A stretch of DNA of 54,711 nt, taken from Fulvimonas soli. GTDB lineage: Bacteria; Pseudomonadota; Gammaproteobacteria; Xanthomonadales; Rhodanobacteraceae. The translations under genes and the position numbers were made by a program. The notes beneath the pieces were generated by a model. The model made no database searches and was not told where the DNA came from. It was given only the letters and a program-made list of their open reading frames with translations. The stretch spans positions 1 through 54,711 of the forward strand of contig NZ_QGHC01000016.1 of assembly GCF_003148905.1 (NCBI RefSeq), in the 5' to 3' direction. Shown here piece by piece: positions 46,417 through 54,564 of the stretch; position 1 is the stretch's first letter, and each line of letters begins with the position of its first letter.

Positions 46417-47661
46417 TCAGGGCGTGGTCGATTCGACGAACGCCGGCTCGAAATCCAGCAGGTCGGTACCGCGCATGCCCAATCCCCGGGCCACTGCACG
46501 CCAGCCCGCCACGGCCTGGGCCACTTCGTTCCAGATCGCCTGCGCTTGCGCAGCATCCAGCCTGAAATACGACGCGGCGGCCATCAGCATGTCACGGCTG
46601 TCGATGACGCCGGTGTCCTCGGTCAGCCAGGTCTTGCTCTCGCGACGGTCGCCCGGCATCGGGTTCAGGTCGAAGGCCGGCGACAGGCGCCAGCCGCGCC
46701 GGCGCGCGTCGTAGAGGAAGCCGGTGTTGCGCAGGTGGTCGTCGGTATTGCAGATCAGGAAATTGAGGACCAGCCGCCGCCACAGCTCATGGATGTCGGC
46801 GATCGGATCGGCGCCCGACTGAAGCAGCACATCCACCAGTTCGGTGTAGGCATGCGTCGCATCGCGGCCATCGGACTGGAGCATCGTCGCGGCCGACACG
46901 TAGGGGATGCGAGCGCCGTCGTCGGTGCGGTCGAAACGCCGGATGACGGCGACCGCCGTGCCGCCGATCATTTCCACGCGGGCCGGCGCCGCGCGGATGC
47001 CGGCCCTGGCCGCCAGTTGCATGGCCAGCACTTCGCCCCGGATCACGTCGCGCCGGTCCGCCTGGCTGGGAAACTTGCCGACCGCCAGGCGTCCGTCAGC
47101 GTCCCGCACCGTGGACTTCGGCCGGGCACCACCCAGCGACGTGCCTTGCCCCAGCAGGTAGCGCAGGTCCTGCGCACTTTCCGTTCCGTCTTCCAGGGCG
47201 CGGGCCGCGTGGAGCACCTTCTCCAGTTCCACCAGTGGCGGTACGTGCCGGTTCGCTCCTCCGGCGCGCAGGTAGGCGCCAGAGTGCGGATCGAACAGGC
47301 GCAGCGCGCCGATGCGCGCCTCGTCGTCCACCCACATCACGAAGTCCACCGGGTCCAATGCAGGCGTGTCGCGGTCCTCCTGCCGCAGCTTCGCATGGGC
47401 GCGCCGGATCACGCGCTCGCCCCAGGCGTCGGGCGCGGTGTCCTCCAGCGCGAGGAAGAACACCTGCCGGGGATGTTGCACGCCGGCCACCGGCTGGAGG
47501 TCGGGCGACAGCGTGAAGAACCGGGCATCCCGCAGCCAGCCTTCGTCATAGCTGAACGCGCTGCGCCGGCCGCTGCCAAGATGCAGGCGCCCCACGACCA
47601 AGCCGCTCGCCCCCAGGTGGACTTCGAGGTCCGGACGTCGTGCGGGCCGAGGCGTTGCCAT
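46417..47661 (-). CDS. hipA: HipA-type serine/threonine kinase toxin
   Basis: 414 residues. The N-terminal HipA domain is followed by kinase motifs: the glycine-rich GTSLGGARPKS (173-183), the catalytic NTDDHLRN (305-312, Asp307/Asp308) and the metal-binding AFDLNP (Asp331). HipA of E. coli phosphorylates glutamyl-tRNA synthetase and induces dormancy; the target here is unknown. The start shares one base with the hipB stop (TGATG). Confidence 0.9.
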   Translation of the reverse strand: MATPRPARRPDLEVHLGASGLVVGRLHLGSGRRSAFSYDEGWLRDARFFTLSPDLQPVAGVQHPRQVFFLALEDTAPDAWGERVIRRAHAKLRQEDRDTPALDPVDFVMWVDDEARIGALRLFDPHSGAYLRAGGANRHVPPLVELEKVLHAARALEDGTESAQDLRYLLGQGTSLGGARPKSTVRDADGRLAVGKFPSQADRRDVIRGEVLAMQLAARAGIRAAPARVEMIGGTAVAVIRRFDRTDDGARIPYVSAATMLQSDGRDATHAYTELVDVLLQSGADPIADIHELWRRLVLNFLICNTDDHLRNTGFLYDARRRGWRLSPAFDLNPMPGDRRESKTWLTEDTGVIDSRDMLMAAASYFRLDAAQAQAIWNEVAQAVAGWRAVARGLGMRGTDLLDFEPAFVESTTP

Positions 47662-48071
47662 CAGAAGCCCTCCAGGTCATCGGCAGGAGCGGGCGCATCG
47701 CCCTTGTCGACGACGGGCGCTGCCTGCCGCTTCCTGCCGGCAGAGGTGCGTACCCGCTGCGGCAACTGCGCCCGCACCAGTTCCATGCCGAGCGCATCGT
47801 TCTCCAGGGTCATCGCCTGGGCCAGGTCATCGAGCCGGCCCAGCACGTGCAGCGCGCGCAGGAAGGTGTGTAGCGCGGTGCCGGGATAGCCATCTTCCAT
47901 GCGCCGGACGGTGCTCAGGGACGTGCCGATGCGCTGAGCAAGGTCTTCCTGGCTGAGGCGGCGCATGCGCCGCGCCGCCGAGATGTCCTGCCCCAGGCGG
48001 CGCAGCGCGCGCGCGACAGGCTGCGGCATCGCCACCTGCGCACCGGAGCGCTTTTGCTCGGAAGAAGACAT
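47661..48071 (-). CDS. hipB: HipB-type antitoxin, XRE family
   Basis: 136 residues. An XRE helix-turn-helix lies at about 26-80 (ISAARRMRRLSQEDLAQRIGTSLSTVRRMEDG). The C-terminal tail is charged, proline-containing and probably disordered. It neutralises HipA and represses the hipBA promoter; matching inverted repeats lie just upstream at 48084-48126. First gene of the pair. Confidence 0.88.
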   Translation of the reverse strand: MSSSEQKRSGAQVAMPQPVARALRRLGQDISAARRMRRLSQEDLAQRIGTSLSTVRRMEDGYPGTALHTFLRALHVLGRLDDLAQAMTLENDALGMELVRAQLPQRVRTSAGRKRQAAPVVDKGDAPAPADDLEGF

Positions 48072-48083
48072 CTTTTAGGGCCT

Positions 48084-48126
48084 CAAATATGAAGTTATTC
48101 TCGAAATAAGCATTCATATTTGAATG
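48084..48126 (-). promoter_or_regulatory. hipBA promoter with nested operator palindromes
   Basis: CAAATATGAA (48084-48093) and TTCATATTTG (48113-48122) are a perfect 10-bp inverted repeat. Between them TTATT-N5-AATAA forms a second one (about 48095-48109), and CATTCA-TATT-TGAATG (48111-48126) a third. The AT-rich block starts 13 bases before the hipB ATG. This fits autoregulation by HipB. Confidence 0.65.
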
Positions 48127-48774
48127 CAAAAATGGGGGTCAGTCAACCCAGTCCATGTCTGCCCTTGCAGTTCTGGTGACCGCGCTGCGCCATTGCCAGC
48201 CGTCCTGTTCGTGAGAGGTGTCACCGGGCTGCCAACTCCCGATGAAATCCGGCAGGTGATCTCACCTCGTCACCGCTCGATTGTTCGCAGGAGCCACCAA
48301 ACGGCTCCTACGCACGTGAGAGAAACGGGGCGTCATGCTTTGTCGATCTGGGGGAAGACCCCTCGCGTCTTGCCCCAAACCTCGCCGCACCCCGTCGAGG
48401 CGGCATCGCCACACCTGTTTCCGCCTGCACTGCGTCTGCTGATAGACCGTCGCTGTCTTGCACGCCGGTGACAACCAGGCTCTAACGCGAGAAGACCAAA
48501 TCCGTCTTTCGCCTCGATGGCGTCTGTAGCAAACCTCGTTATCGAGCCATCCTGCCATGTGCAGTCAACCGCTTGAAGCATACCGCCACGCAGAGGCTCG
48601 GTGCTGGTGGACAAGCGCCATATCGACAGGCGGCTGCTCTGCTGAGCATCCGTCATCCCGGCCTTTGCCACAAGCCAAGCCGCCACCGTCTCGCGCCGTG
48701 AAGGCGCGTCCCGGCAGCGATTCCAATCAACGAGAGGAAACAGATGTCCTGAATCCGGTTACCAGGGAGCAGCC
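48127..48774. other. Gene-free stretch between hipBA and the ICE core
   Basis: About 650 bases with no gene I can support. Small frames such as 48124-48471 lack conserved features and ribosome sites. Inverted repeats are present: AGGTGA-TC-TCACCT (48254-48267), AGGAGCC/GGCTCCT (48289-48309) and a nearby GGTGTCACC. It probably contains the promoter of the ICE operon that follows, and perhaps a structured RNA. Confidence 0.5.
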
Positions 48775-49536
48775 ATGAGAAAGTCATTTTCTTCCGGCGC
48801 CCACGCCAAGGTCTTCTACCGTCCGATCGAGGCGGCCATCCAGTGGGCAGGGCTGTCGCGTTTCGAGCGTCGCATCCTCGATGTCGCCAAGGGGATGAAC
48901 CGCTTGCCGGAGCACCCCGAACTGGCGCGCTGGCCACAGCTTCGCCTGAACGCGGAACGGATCTACGACGCACTGGTGCACCTCGACCTTCCCTACGGCA
49001 AGGACGGCATCACGAGCAACGACCCCGCCTTGCTCGATGACCCCAGCCTCACGATCCGCCACGTCGATCTGAAGGCATGGATGATCCGTTTCTATCCCGA
49101 CCAGCGACCGGCCTTCCTGTTCGATGCCTTCGAGCGTCACCTGCATCCGGCCGTCAGTGTCGATGCCGTGCAGGCACTGGTCATGGATCGCGAGGCGTTG
49201 AAGCTCCAGCTTGCCGACAAGGTGCAAGCCTGGGACGCGCTCTATGACCAGTTCCAGACGCTCAGCCAGGAGCACCAGGCACGTACGGAGCGCGAGAAGC
49301 GTTCCGGGATGCCGGGCGCCCGCAGTGAATCCACCTACCTGAATATCGTTGGCGGTCTTCTGACCCTGCTGTTGGGCAAGTCACCCAATGGCGTTCCCTA
49401 TTCGTCTTTCGAGACGCTGGAGTCGGTCATCAGTGCGCTGGTTGCCCATTACGGCGACAAGTCCGGGATCAGCGAGCGAACGCTGTGGGCGAAGTTTTCG
49501 GCAGCCAAGCGTCATCTCGCCACCCGGGACCGCTGA
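48775..49536 (+). CDS. Conserved ICE-encoded protein of unknown function
   Basis: 253 residues from ATG 48775, with AGGGAG eight bases before. No named family is recognised. The N-terminal third (YRPIEAAIQWAGLSRFERRIL) and the C-terminal LLTLLLGKSPNGVPYSSFETLESVISALVAHYGDKSGISERTLWAKFSAAK look globular and helical, the latter like a small DNA- or protein-binding domain. A helical linker lies near 155-195. Proteins of this type precede alpA/parA in related islands. It is followed at once by a strong 12-bp hairpin. Confidence 0.7.
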   Translation: MRKSFSSGAHAKVFYRPIEAAIQWAGLSRFERRILDVAKGMNRLPEHPELARWPQLRLNAERIYDALVHLDLPYGKDGITSNDPALLDDPSLTIRHVDLKAWMIRFYPDQRPAFLFDAFERHLHPAVSVDAVQALVMDREALKLQLADKVQAWDALYDQFQTLSQEHQARTEREKRSGMPGARSESTYLNIVGGLLTLLLGKSPNGVPYSSFETLESVISALVAHYGDKSGISERTLWAKFSAAKRHLATRDR

Positions 49537-49538
49537 CT

Positions 49539-49567
49539 GCAAGTGCAGACGGCATGTCTGCACTTGC
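49539..49567 (+). promoter_or_regulatory. 12-bp perfect hairpin between the 253-residue gene and alpA
   Basis: GCAAGTGCAGAC (49539-49550) and GTCTGCACTTGC (49556-49567) form a 12-bp perfect stem with a 5-base loop, three bases after the stop. There is no T-run, so it is not a standard terminator. It may be an operator (GTGCAGAC...GTCTGCAC dyad) or an RNA-processing or attenuation element. Confidence 0.6.
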
Positions 49568-49646
49568 GGTGACTGCGCGGGAACCGCGCTATTGAATACG
49601 GGGCACGTCCATCACCGCCGCTACACAGCGCCAAGGAGTGCCCCTC

Positions 49647-49865
49647 GTGACTGCCCAGACCATCGCCACCGCGACGCCGAACGAACACCGCATCCTGCGC
49701 CGCGCGGAAGTCGAGGCCAAGACCGGCTTCAAGCGCGCCCACATCTACAACCTGATCAAGGAGGGTAAGTTTCCCAAGCCCCTGCGCCTCGGGGTACGCG
49801 CCATCGGCTGGGATTCGGTGGAGATCGATCAGTGGATCACCGATCGCCTCAGGGAACGGGCGTGA
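49647..49865 (+). CDS. AlpA family transcriptional regulator
   Basis: 72 residues from GTG 49647, chosen because AAGGAG lies eight bases upstream and overlaps the alternative GTG at 49638. The MerR-like helix-turn-helix (HRILRRAEVEAKTGFKRAHIYNLIKEGKFPKPLRLG ... WDSVEIDQWI) is typical of AlpA. Such proteins regulate excision or nearby island genes. It precedes parA by 41 bases. Confidence 0.88.
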   Translation: MTAQTIATATPNEHRILRRAEVEAKTGFKRAHIYNLIKEGKFPKPLRLGVRAIGWDSVEIDQWITDRLRERA

Positions 49866-49906
49866 GTCCGCGCTGCGTCGGAATCCCTTCCACGAGGAGT
49901 CGCGCC

Positions 49907-50773
49907 ATGCAGGTGGTATCCATCATTTCGACCAAGGGGGGCGTCGGCAAGACGACCACCGCGGCGAACCTGGGCGGCTTCATCGCCGATGCGGGGCTGC
50001 GCGTTCTGCTGCTGGACCTGGACGTACAGCCCACCTTGTCGAGCTACTTCACGCTCGGCACGCATGCGCCTGCCGGTATCTACGAGATGCTGGCCTTCAA
50101 CGAGCAGCGTATCGAGCAATTGGCTTCGCAGACCGCTGTGGCGGGTCTCGACCTGGTGGTCTCGAACGACCGCCGCGGCGAACTGAACACGCTGCTGCTG
50201 CACGCGCCCGACGGCAGGCTTCGCCTGCGTCACCTGCTCCCCGCGCTGGCGTCGCACTACGACCTGCTGCTGATCGATACCCAGGGAGCGCGCAGCGTGC
50301 TGCTGGAGATGGCGGTACTGGCCTCCAGCCTGGCGCTGTCACCGGTGACGCCGGAAATCCTGGCGGCGCGTGAGCTGAGGCGCGGCACGCTGCAACTGAT
50401 CGAGGACATCGCTCCGTATCGGCACCTCGGCATCGAGCCACCGCCGCTGCGCTTGCTCATCAACCGCGTGCATCCGGTGTCGTCGAACGCCCGACTGATC
50501 CAGCAGGCCCTGCGACAAGTCTTCCAGGCGCACGCTGGCATACAGGTCCTGAACACCAACGTCCCGGCCATCGAGGCCTACCCACGTGCCGCAACACGAG
50601 GACTGCCGGTGCATCGCGTCGAGTACCGGCAACCAGTGGGCCGTACTGCGCCTGCGGCGTTGGAGACGATGCGTGCGCTGGCTGGCGAGCTGTTCCCGGC
50701 ATGGCGGGAGCGCTTCGCGTGCGTTACCGGCAAAGGTCACGCAGGGAGAACCAGGCATGGCGAACGCGCATGA
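49907..50773 (+). CDS. parA: ParA family ATPase of the ICE
   Basis: 288 residues from ATG 49907 with AGGAG upstream. Deviant Walker A KGGVGKTT at 10-17, the LLLDLDVQPT A' box and the LLLIDTQGA Walker B are clear. It acts with ParB in maintenance of the excised element. In ICEclc the homologous parA and the next gene, shi, are reported to arrest cell division in transfer-competent cells. It overlaps the next gene by 17 bases. Confidence 0.93.
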   Translation: MQVVSIISTKGGVGKTTTAANLGGFIADAGLRVLLLDLDVQPTLSSYFTLGTHAPAGIYEMLAFNEQRIEQLASQTAVAGLDLVVSNDRRGELNTLLLHAPDGRLRLRHLLPALASHYDLLLIDTQGARSVLLEMAVLASSLALSPVTPEILAARELRRGTLQLIEDIAPYRHLGIEPPPLRLLINRVHPVSSNARLIQQALRQVFQAHAGIQVLNTNVPAIEAYPRAATRGLPVHRVEYRQPVGRTAPAALETMRALAGELFPAWRERFACVTGKGHAGRTRHGERA

Positions 50774-51005
50774 ACTGGCCCGCGGCCATGACCGGCTGCG
50801 CGCACTGATCGAGTTCGCGCTGAGCGAAGGCTGGCACGTAAAACGCACGCGCGGCGGGCACCTGATGTTCACCAAGCCCGGCTGCGCCGCGATCTACACC
50901 AGTTCGACCGCGAGCGATCACCGCGCCAGCCGCAACGCTCGCGCGCAGCTTCGCCGCGCCGATCGACAGGCACCGGTGGCATCTCGGGAGAGCAGCGATG
51001 GCTGA
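50757..51005 (+). CDS. Small HicA-like protein in the position of ICEclc shi
   Basis: 82 residues. The core ELARGHDRLRALIEFALSEGWHVKRTRGGHLMFTKPG resembles the double-stranded-RNA-binding fold of HicA toxins, with the GGH histidine (His35) in the place of the HicA catalytic His. It sits between parA and parB with overlaps on both sides (17 and 8 bases), exactly where ICEclc carries shi. No HicB antitoxin gene is adjacent. RNase activity is not shown by the sequence. Confidence 0.75.
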   Translation: MANAHELARGHDRLRALIEFALSEGWHVKRTRGGHLMFTKPGCAAIYTSSTASDHRASRNARAQLRRADRQAPVASRESSDG

Positions 51006-52656
51006 GTCGACGCCGCAGGACATGGCCGCCAAGCTGCTGGCCACCGGCTTCGAACGCAGCGGTCCTTCGGCCGCCGCCCTGACCGACCCCATCGCCGATA
51101 CGCCGATGGTGGTGACGCTGGACGAGTTGCGCCCCTATGAACATGACCCACGCGTGACGCGCAACCCGGCCTACGAGGAAATCAAGGCCTCGATCCGCGA
51201 GCGCGGGCTGGACGCACCGCCCGCGATCACCCGCCGGCCGGGCGAGGCGCACTACATCATCAGGAACGGTGGCAATACGCGGCTCGCCATCCTGCGCGAA
51301 CTGTGGAGCGAAACCAAGGAAGACCGCTTCTTCCGGATCGCGTGCCTGTTCCGCCCGTGGCCGGCGCGCGGCGAAATCGTGGCGTTGACCGGGCACCTGG
51401 CCGAGAACGAACTGCGCGGTGGGCTGACCTTCATCGAGCGCGCCCTGGGCATCGAGAAGGCGCGCGAGTTCTACGAGCAAGAAAGCGGCCAGGCGCTGTC
51501 ACAGAGCGAACTCGCACGGCGGCTGACGGCCGACGGCTATCCGGTGCCGCAGTCACACATCAGCCGCATGAACGATGCGGTGCGCTACCTGCTGCCGGCG
51601 ATACCGAACCTGCTCTACGGCGGCCTGGGACGACATCAGGTGGAACGGATCGCGGTACTGCGCAAGGCGTGCGAGCGCACCTGGGAGCGGCGTACGCTGG
51701 GCCGCACGGTGGCCGTGGACTTCGCCACGCTGTTTCAGGACGTGCTGACGCAGTTCGACACGCAGCCGGATGACTTCTCGCCGCAGCGGGTGCAGGACGA
51801 ACTGGTGGGCCAGATGGCCGAACTGCTGGAGACGGACTACGACACGCTGGCGCTGGAGATCGACGACAGCGAAAACCGCCAGCGTGCGCTGACCAGCGAA
51901 CCGGCGGCGCTAACGCCTCCGGCAGCGCCTATCGTGCCTGCTGCTACTTCCGCACCGGTCTCCGCGCCTCAGCAGCCACCCGGGTCGTCCGTACCGCGCG
52001 ACACCACGCCGGTCGCGCCTTCGGCGCCAGCAGCGACATCGCCTGCATCGTCCGAAGCGCTGGAGGACCAGCACGGACCACACGACGATCGCCTGCAAGG
52101 GCACATCGTGACACCGGCACCGACCACCGAGCGCCTGCAGTCCATACAACGGATGGTCGCGGACCAGCTCGGCGACAAGTTGCCCGACTTCGAGGCCGAT
52201 GCGCTGCGTGCGATCCCCGTGCAGGTCGGCGGGCTCTATCCCATCTCGGACGTCTGGTACATCGAGCCGAGCTTGGACGTGCCGGATCGCCTGCGCGTGC
52301 ACATCGCGCAGTTCGCGCGCGAGATCGGCGAGGAAGCGGCGGTCGCCGACCACATCGAGGCCAGCGTCAGCGGCATCGGCTTCGTCTGCGTGGCGCCGGC
52401 CGTGGACCAGGCGAAGGCGCTGCCGGCATTTGCTCGGGCGGTGCTCACCCTTCTGCAAGCGCTGAGTACGGCACCGCCCTCAGCGAACGGATTGGGCCGC
52501 GCGCGGCTGGCCGATGAGTTGGCGGCGCTGCTCCATGGCCATGGCGGCTCGGCCACACGCCTGAGCGATGCTGCGCTGGTGAAGCTGTTCCGTCTGCTGC
52601 GCCTGGCGCGCCGGCTGCTGGATCTGGAAGCCGGCGTAGCAGGCCAGGAAGCCTGA
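50998..52656 (+). CDS. parB: ICE-type ParB family protein
   Basis: 552 residues. A ParB/Spo0J N-terminal domain (LRPYEHDPRVTRNPAYEEIKASIRERGLDAPPAITRR ... GGNTRLAILREL) and helix-turn-helix (LSQSELARRLTADGYPVPQSHISRMNDA) are followed by a Pro/Ala/Thr linker (about 305-370) and a C-terminal domain particular to ICE ParB proteins. Roles are partition and, in ICEs, stability and transfer readiness. The start overlaps the shi-like gene by eight bases. Confidence 0.9.
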   Translation: MAESTPQDMAAKLLATGFERSGPSAAALTDPIADTPMVVTLDELRPYEHDPRVTRNPAYEEIKASIRERGLDAPPAITRRPGEAHYIIRNGGNTRLAILRELWSETKEDRFFRIACLFRPWPARGEIVALTGHLAENELRGGLTFIERALGIEKAREFYEQESGQALSQSELARRLTADGYPVPQSHISRMNDAVRYLLPAIPNLLYGGLGRHQVERIAVLRKACERTWERRTLGRTVAVDFATLFQDVLTQFDTQPDDFSPQRVQDELVGQMAELLETDYDTLALEIDDSENRQRALTSEPAALTPPAAPIVPAATSAPVSAPQQPPGSSVPRDTTPVAPSAPAATSPASSEALEDQHGPHDDRLQGHIVTPAPTTERLQSIQRMVADQLGDKLPDFEADALRAIPVQVGGLYPISDVWYIEPSLDVPDRLRVHIAQFAREIGEEAAVADHIEASVSGIGFVCVAPAVDQAKALPAFARAVLTLLQALSTAPPSANGLGRARLADELAALLHGHGGSATRLSDAALVKLFRLLRLARRLLDLEAGVAGQEA

Positions 52657-52673
52657 GCGCAGGAGGCTACCGC

Positions 52674-53240
52674 ATGTCGGCACCGCACCCACTCAACCAG
52701 GCCGTGATCGCCCAGGCCCTGCATGACCTGCGCAACGGCCAGTTGCGCCGCTGCAAGGCCATGGGCTTCGGCGAGGAGGAACTGGATGCGCTGAAGCACC
52801 CCGAACTCGTGAGCATGCTGGTGAATGCCACGGTGTCGTGGTGTTCGGTGTCGGTGAACCGGGAGGTGGTGAAGCGGCTGCTGAGCCAGGTGCACGACGT
52901 GGAGCGGGAGATCGCCACGGTGGACCGCATGCTGTGCCTGGGGGCGAGCACGGAGATGGTCAGCAAGTTCTACGGTCTCACGCATCAGGAAGTGGCGCTG
53001 CGCCGCGACATCCTCGGGCTGCCCAAGCGCAAGGGCCGGCATCCGGTGCTCGACGAGGCGCAGGACGTGGCCTTGTGGGAACGCTGGAAGGCCGGCGTCG
53101 CCGAGCGCCATATCGCCCTGAGCGACGACATGTCGATGCTGGCACTGACCATGGACCTGGCCGAGGCGATGAGCCTGCCGATGTCGGTGATCTGGTCGGC
53201 GATACGGAACTGGATCGACCAGGGGCTGGTGTCGCCATGA
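52674..53240 (+). CDS. DUF2857 ICE protein
   Basis: 188 residues of DUF2857. The conserved middle (RMLCLGASTEMVSKFYGLTHQEVALRRDILGLPKRKGR) contains a helix-turn-helix-like segment, and the C-terminus is helical. It occurs in this position in SPI-7-like islands and may regulate ICE activation; homologues in some ICEs pair with FlhC-type activators, but this cannot be shown here. Its stop overlaps the next start by four bases. Confidence 0.85.
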   Translation: MSAPHPLNQAVIAQALHDLRNGQLRRCKAMGFGEEELDALKHPELVSMLVNATVSWCSVSVNREVVKRLLSQVHDVEREIATVDRMLCLGASTEMVSKFYGLTHQEVALRRDILGLPKRKGRHPVLDEAQDVALWERWKAGVAERHIALSDDMSMLALTMDLAEAMSLPMSVIWSAIRNWIDQGLVSP

Positions 53241-54433
53241 CCACGGGCAGCGCACCACGGCGCGATGGCCCGGTTGCGCTGTCGGCGGTGTTCGACGAGG
53301 CGCTGCGGCACCTTGAGCCGAAGGAGCCGGCGCAGGGCACCGCGCCAGTCGCCGACGGCTTCCTCTACAGCGGCAACCGCCATGAGAGCGTGCCGCGCAG
53401 GCTGTTCCTCGACCGGCGCCTGACACCGCTGGAGCGCAATGCCTGGCAGGTGTTCCGCCTGCAACTCAACGACGACGGCGTGACCGCCTTTCCCACCTAC
53501 GACCAGCTCCGCCCCTATCTGGCGTCCATGCCCTGTGCGGCGCAAGCCTCGCACGAGACCGTGGCGCGCGCCCTGACGCTGCTGCGGCTGACGCGCTGGC
53601 TCAGCCTGGTACGGCGGCGACGCGATCCCAGGACCGGCCGCATCCACGGCAACCTCTACGTGCTGCACGACGAACCGCTGTCGCCCTTCGAGGCGATGCA
53701 GCTCGATGCCGACTACCTCGGCCTGGTCAGCCAGGCACTGACCCATGCCGCCAAGGCGGTACAGGTCGTGGGCATGAACACGCTCAAGGAGATTGCCGAA
53801 GACCCGCTGCTCAGCGGCCGCACATTGCCGACCCGCCTGCAAGTGCTGGCGCAGCGCATGGCGCTGCATGGCTGGACGACGCCAGGTTATCCACAGGAGG
53901 GTGCGGACCACGAATCCGAAGAAGGCCAGGAAGCCCTTCTTCGGAATGGCGTGCGCCCGTCTTCGGATTCCGAAGCAGGGTTGGAATCCGCGCCAGACGG
54001 CTCTCTTCGGATTCCGAAGGAGGACCGTACAGTACGTATGAATCGTATAAATAAAGAAGTACGTACAGTACCGCGCGTGAGGGCCTTGCAGAACCTGCGG
54101 CTGCCCGAGCGCTTCCTGCGCCTGAAGGACGAGCAGCAGGCCGGCGCGCTGGTGGCCTTGCAGCAGGTGGACGAGCCCCAGCGGCAGGCCGTGCTCGACG
54201 AGTGGGAGGCGCGCTGCCGCAACAGCGCAGTGCGCAACCCGGCGGGCTATCTCTTCGGCATCATCCAGAAGGCGATCCGTGGGGAGTTCAAGGCCTGGGC
54301 GGGCGACAGCGCCACGGTGCCGCCTGCTTCCCGTCCACCCGCGCCGGCACCGGCGCCATCGGCACCGCCGGTATCCCCCGAAGTGGCGCGCGCCCACCTG
54401 GCGCGGCTGCGGGCGGCCCTGCGCGACCCGTGA
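53237..54433 (+). CDS. STY4528-type pathogenicity island replication protein
   Basis: 398 residues from ATG 53237. The N-terminal two-thirds (RRLFLDRRLTPLERNAWQVFRL ... TYDQLRPYLAS ... HETVARALTLLRLTRWLSLVRRRRD) is a winged-helix replication-initiator-like region. The segment at residues about 218-279 is low in conservation and is written over an unusual DNA repeat block. The C-terminal part (LPERFLRLKDEQQ ... VRNPAGYLFGIIQKAIRGEF) recurs in phage and island initiators, followed by a Pro/Ala tail. Proposed to start replication of the excised ICE. Confidence 0.85.
   Translation: MTTGSAPRRDGPVALSAVFDEALRHLEPKEPAQGTAPVADGFLYSGNRHESVPRRLFLDRRLTPLERNAWQVFRLQLNDDGVTAFPTYDQLRPYLASMPCAAQASHETVARALTLLRLTRWLSLVRRRRDPRTGRIHGNLYVLHDEPLSPFEAMQLDADYLGLVSQALTHAAKAVQVVGMNTLKEIAEDPLLSGRTLPTRLQVLAQRMALHGWTTPGYPQEGADHESEEGQEALLRNGVRPSSDSEAGLESAPDGSLRIPKEDRTVRMNRINKEVRTVPRVRALQNLRLPERFLRLKDEQQAGALVALQQVDEPQRQAVLDEWEARCRNSAVRNPAGYLFGIIQKAIRGEFKAWAGDSATVPPASRPPAPAPAPSAPPVSPEVARAHLARLRAALRDP
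53887..54071. other. Candidate ICE replication origin: DnaA box, iterons and AT-rich tract inside the replication gene
   Basis: A perfect DnaA box TTATCCACA (53887-53895) is followed by copies of CTTCGGATTC or its complement. They are GAATCCGAAG (53912), CTTCGGA (53939), the full palindrome CTTCGGATTCCGAAG (53961-53975), GGAATCCG (53983) and the same palindrome again (54005-54019). The last four are set 22 bp apart. An AT-rich tract (about 54036-54060) follows, bracketed by GTACAGTACGT (54027-54037) and ACGTACAGTAC (54061-54071). The 22-bp period is out of codon phase, so the repeats serve DNA. Confidence 0.65.
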
Positions 54434-54440
54434 CCGGCCG

Positions 54441-54461
54441 AGCTATCCCCAGGGGATAGCT
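54441..54461. repeat. 21-base palindrome after the replication gene
   Basis: AGCTATCCCC and GGGGATAGCT, 10 bp each, are perfect inverted repeats around a single A. There is no T-run. It may be an operator or an added initiator-binding site; it lies seven bases after the stop. Confidence 0.6.
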
Positions 54462-54514
54462 GGGACAGGGAGCCTTCTGGCGGGCAGTCGGCCCGGCCCT
54501 GGCTCTTGCGCGAG

Positions 54515-54526
54515 TCTCAATTGAGA
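54515..54526. promoter_or_regulatory. 12-bp palindrome upstream of the RelB/DinJ gene
   Basis: TCTCAATTGAGA is a perfect dyad 38 bases before the antitoxin ATG and next to an A-rich stretch (TACAAAATAC) that could contain the -10. It fits a ribbon-helix-helix antitoxin operator. Confidence 0.55.
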
Positions 54527-54564
54527 TACAAAATACAGCCTGATGCACAAACAGGAGAGCCGAG

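Noticed and set aside
48124-48471. Small ORF of 115 codons after hipBA
   Set aside because: No ribosome site, no recognisable domain, and codon use unlike its neighbours; treated as non-coding.
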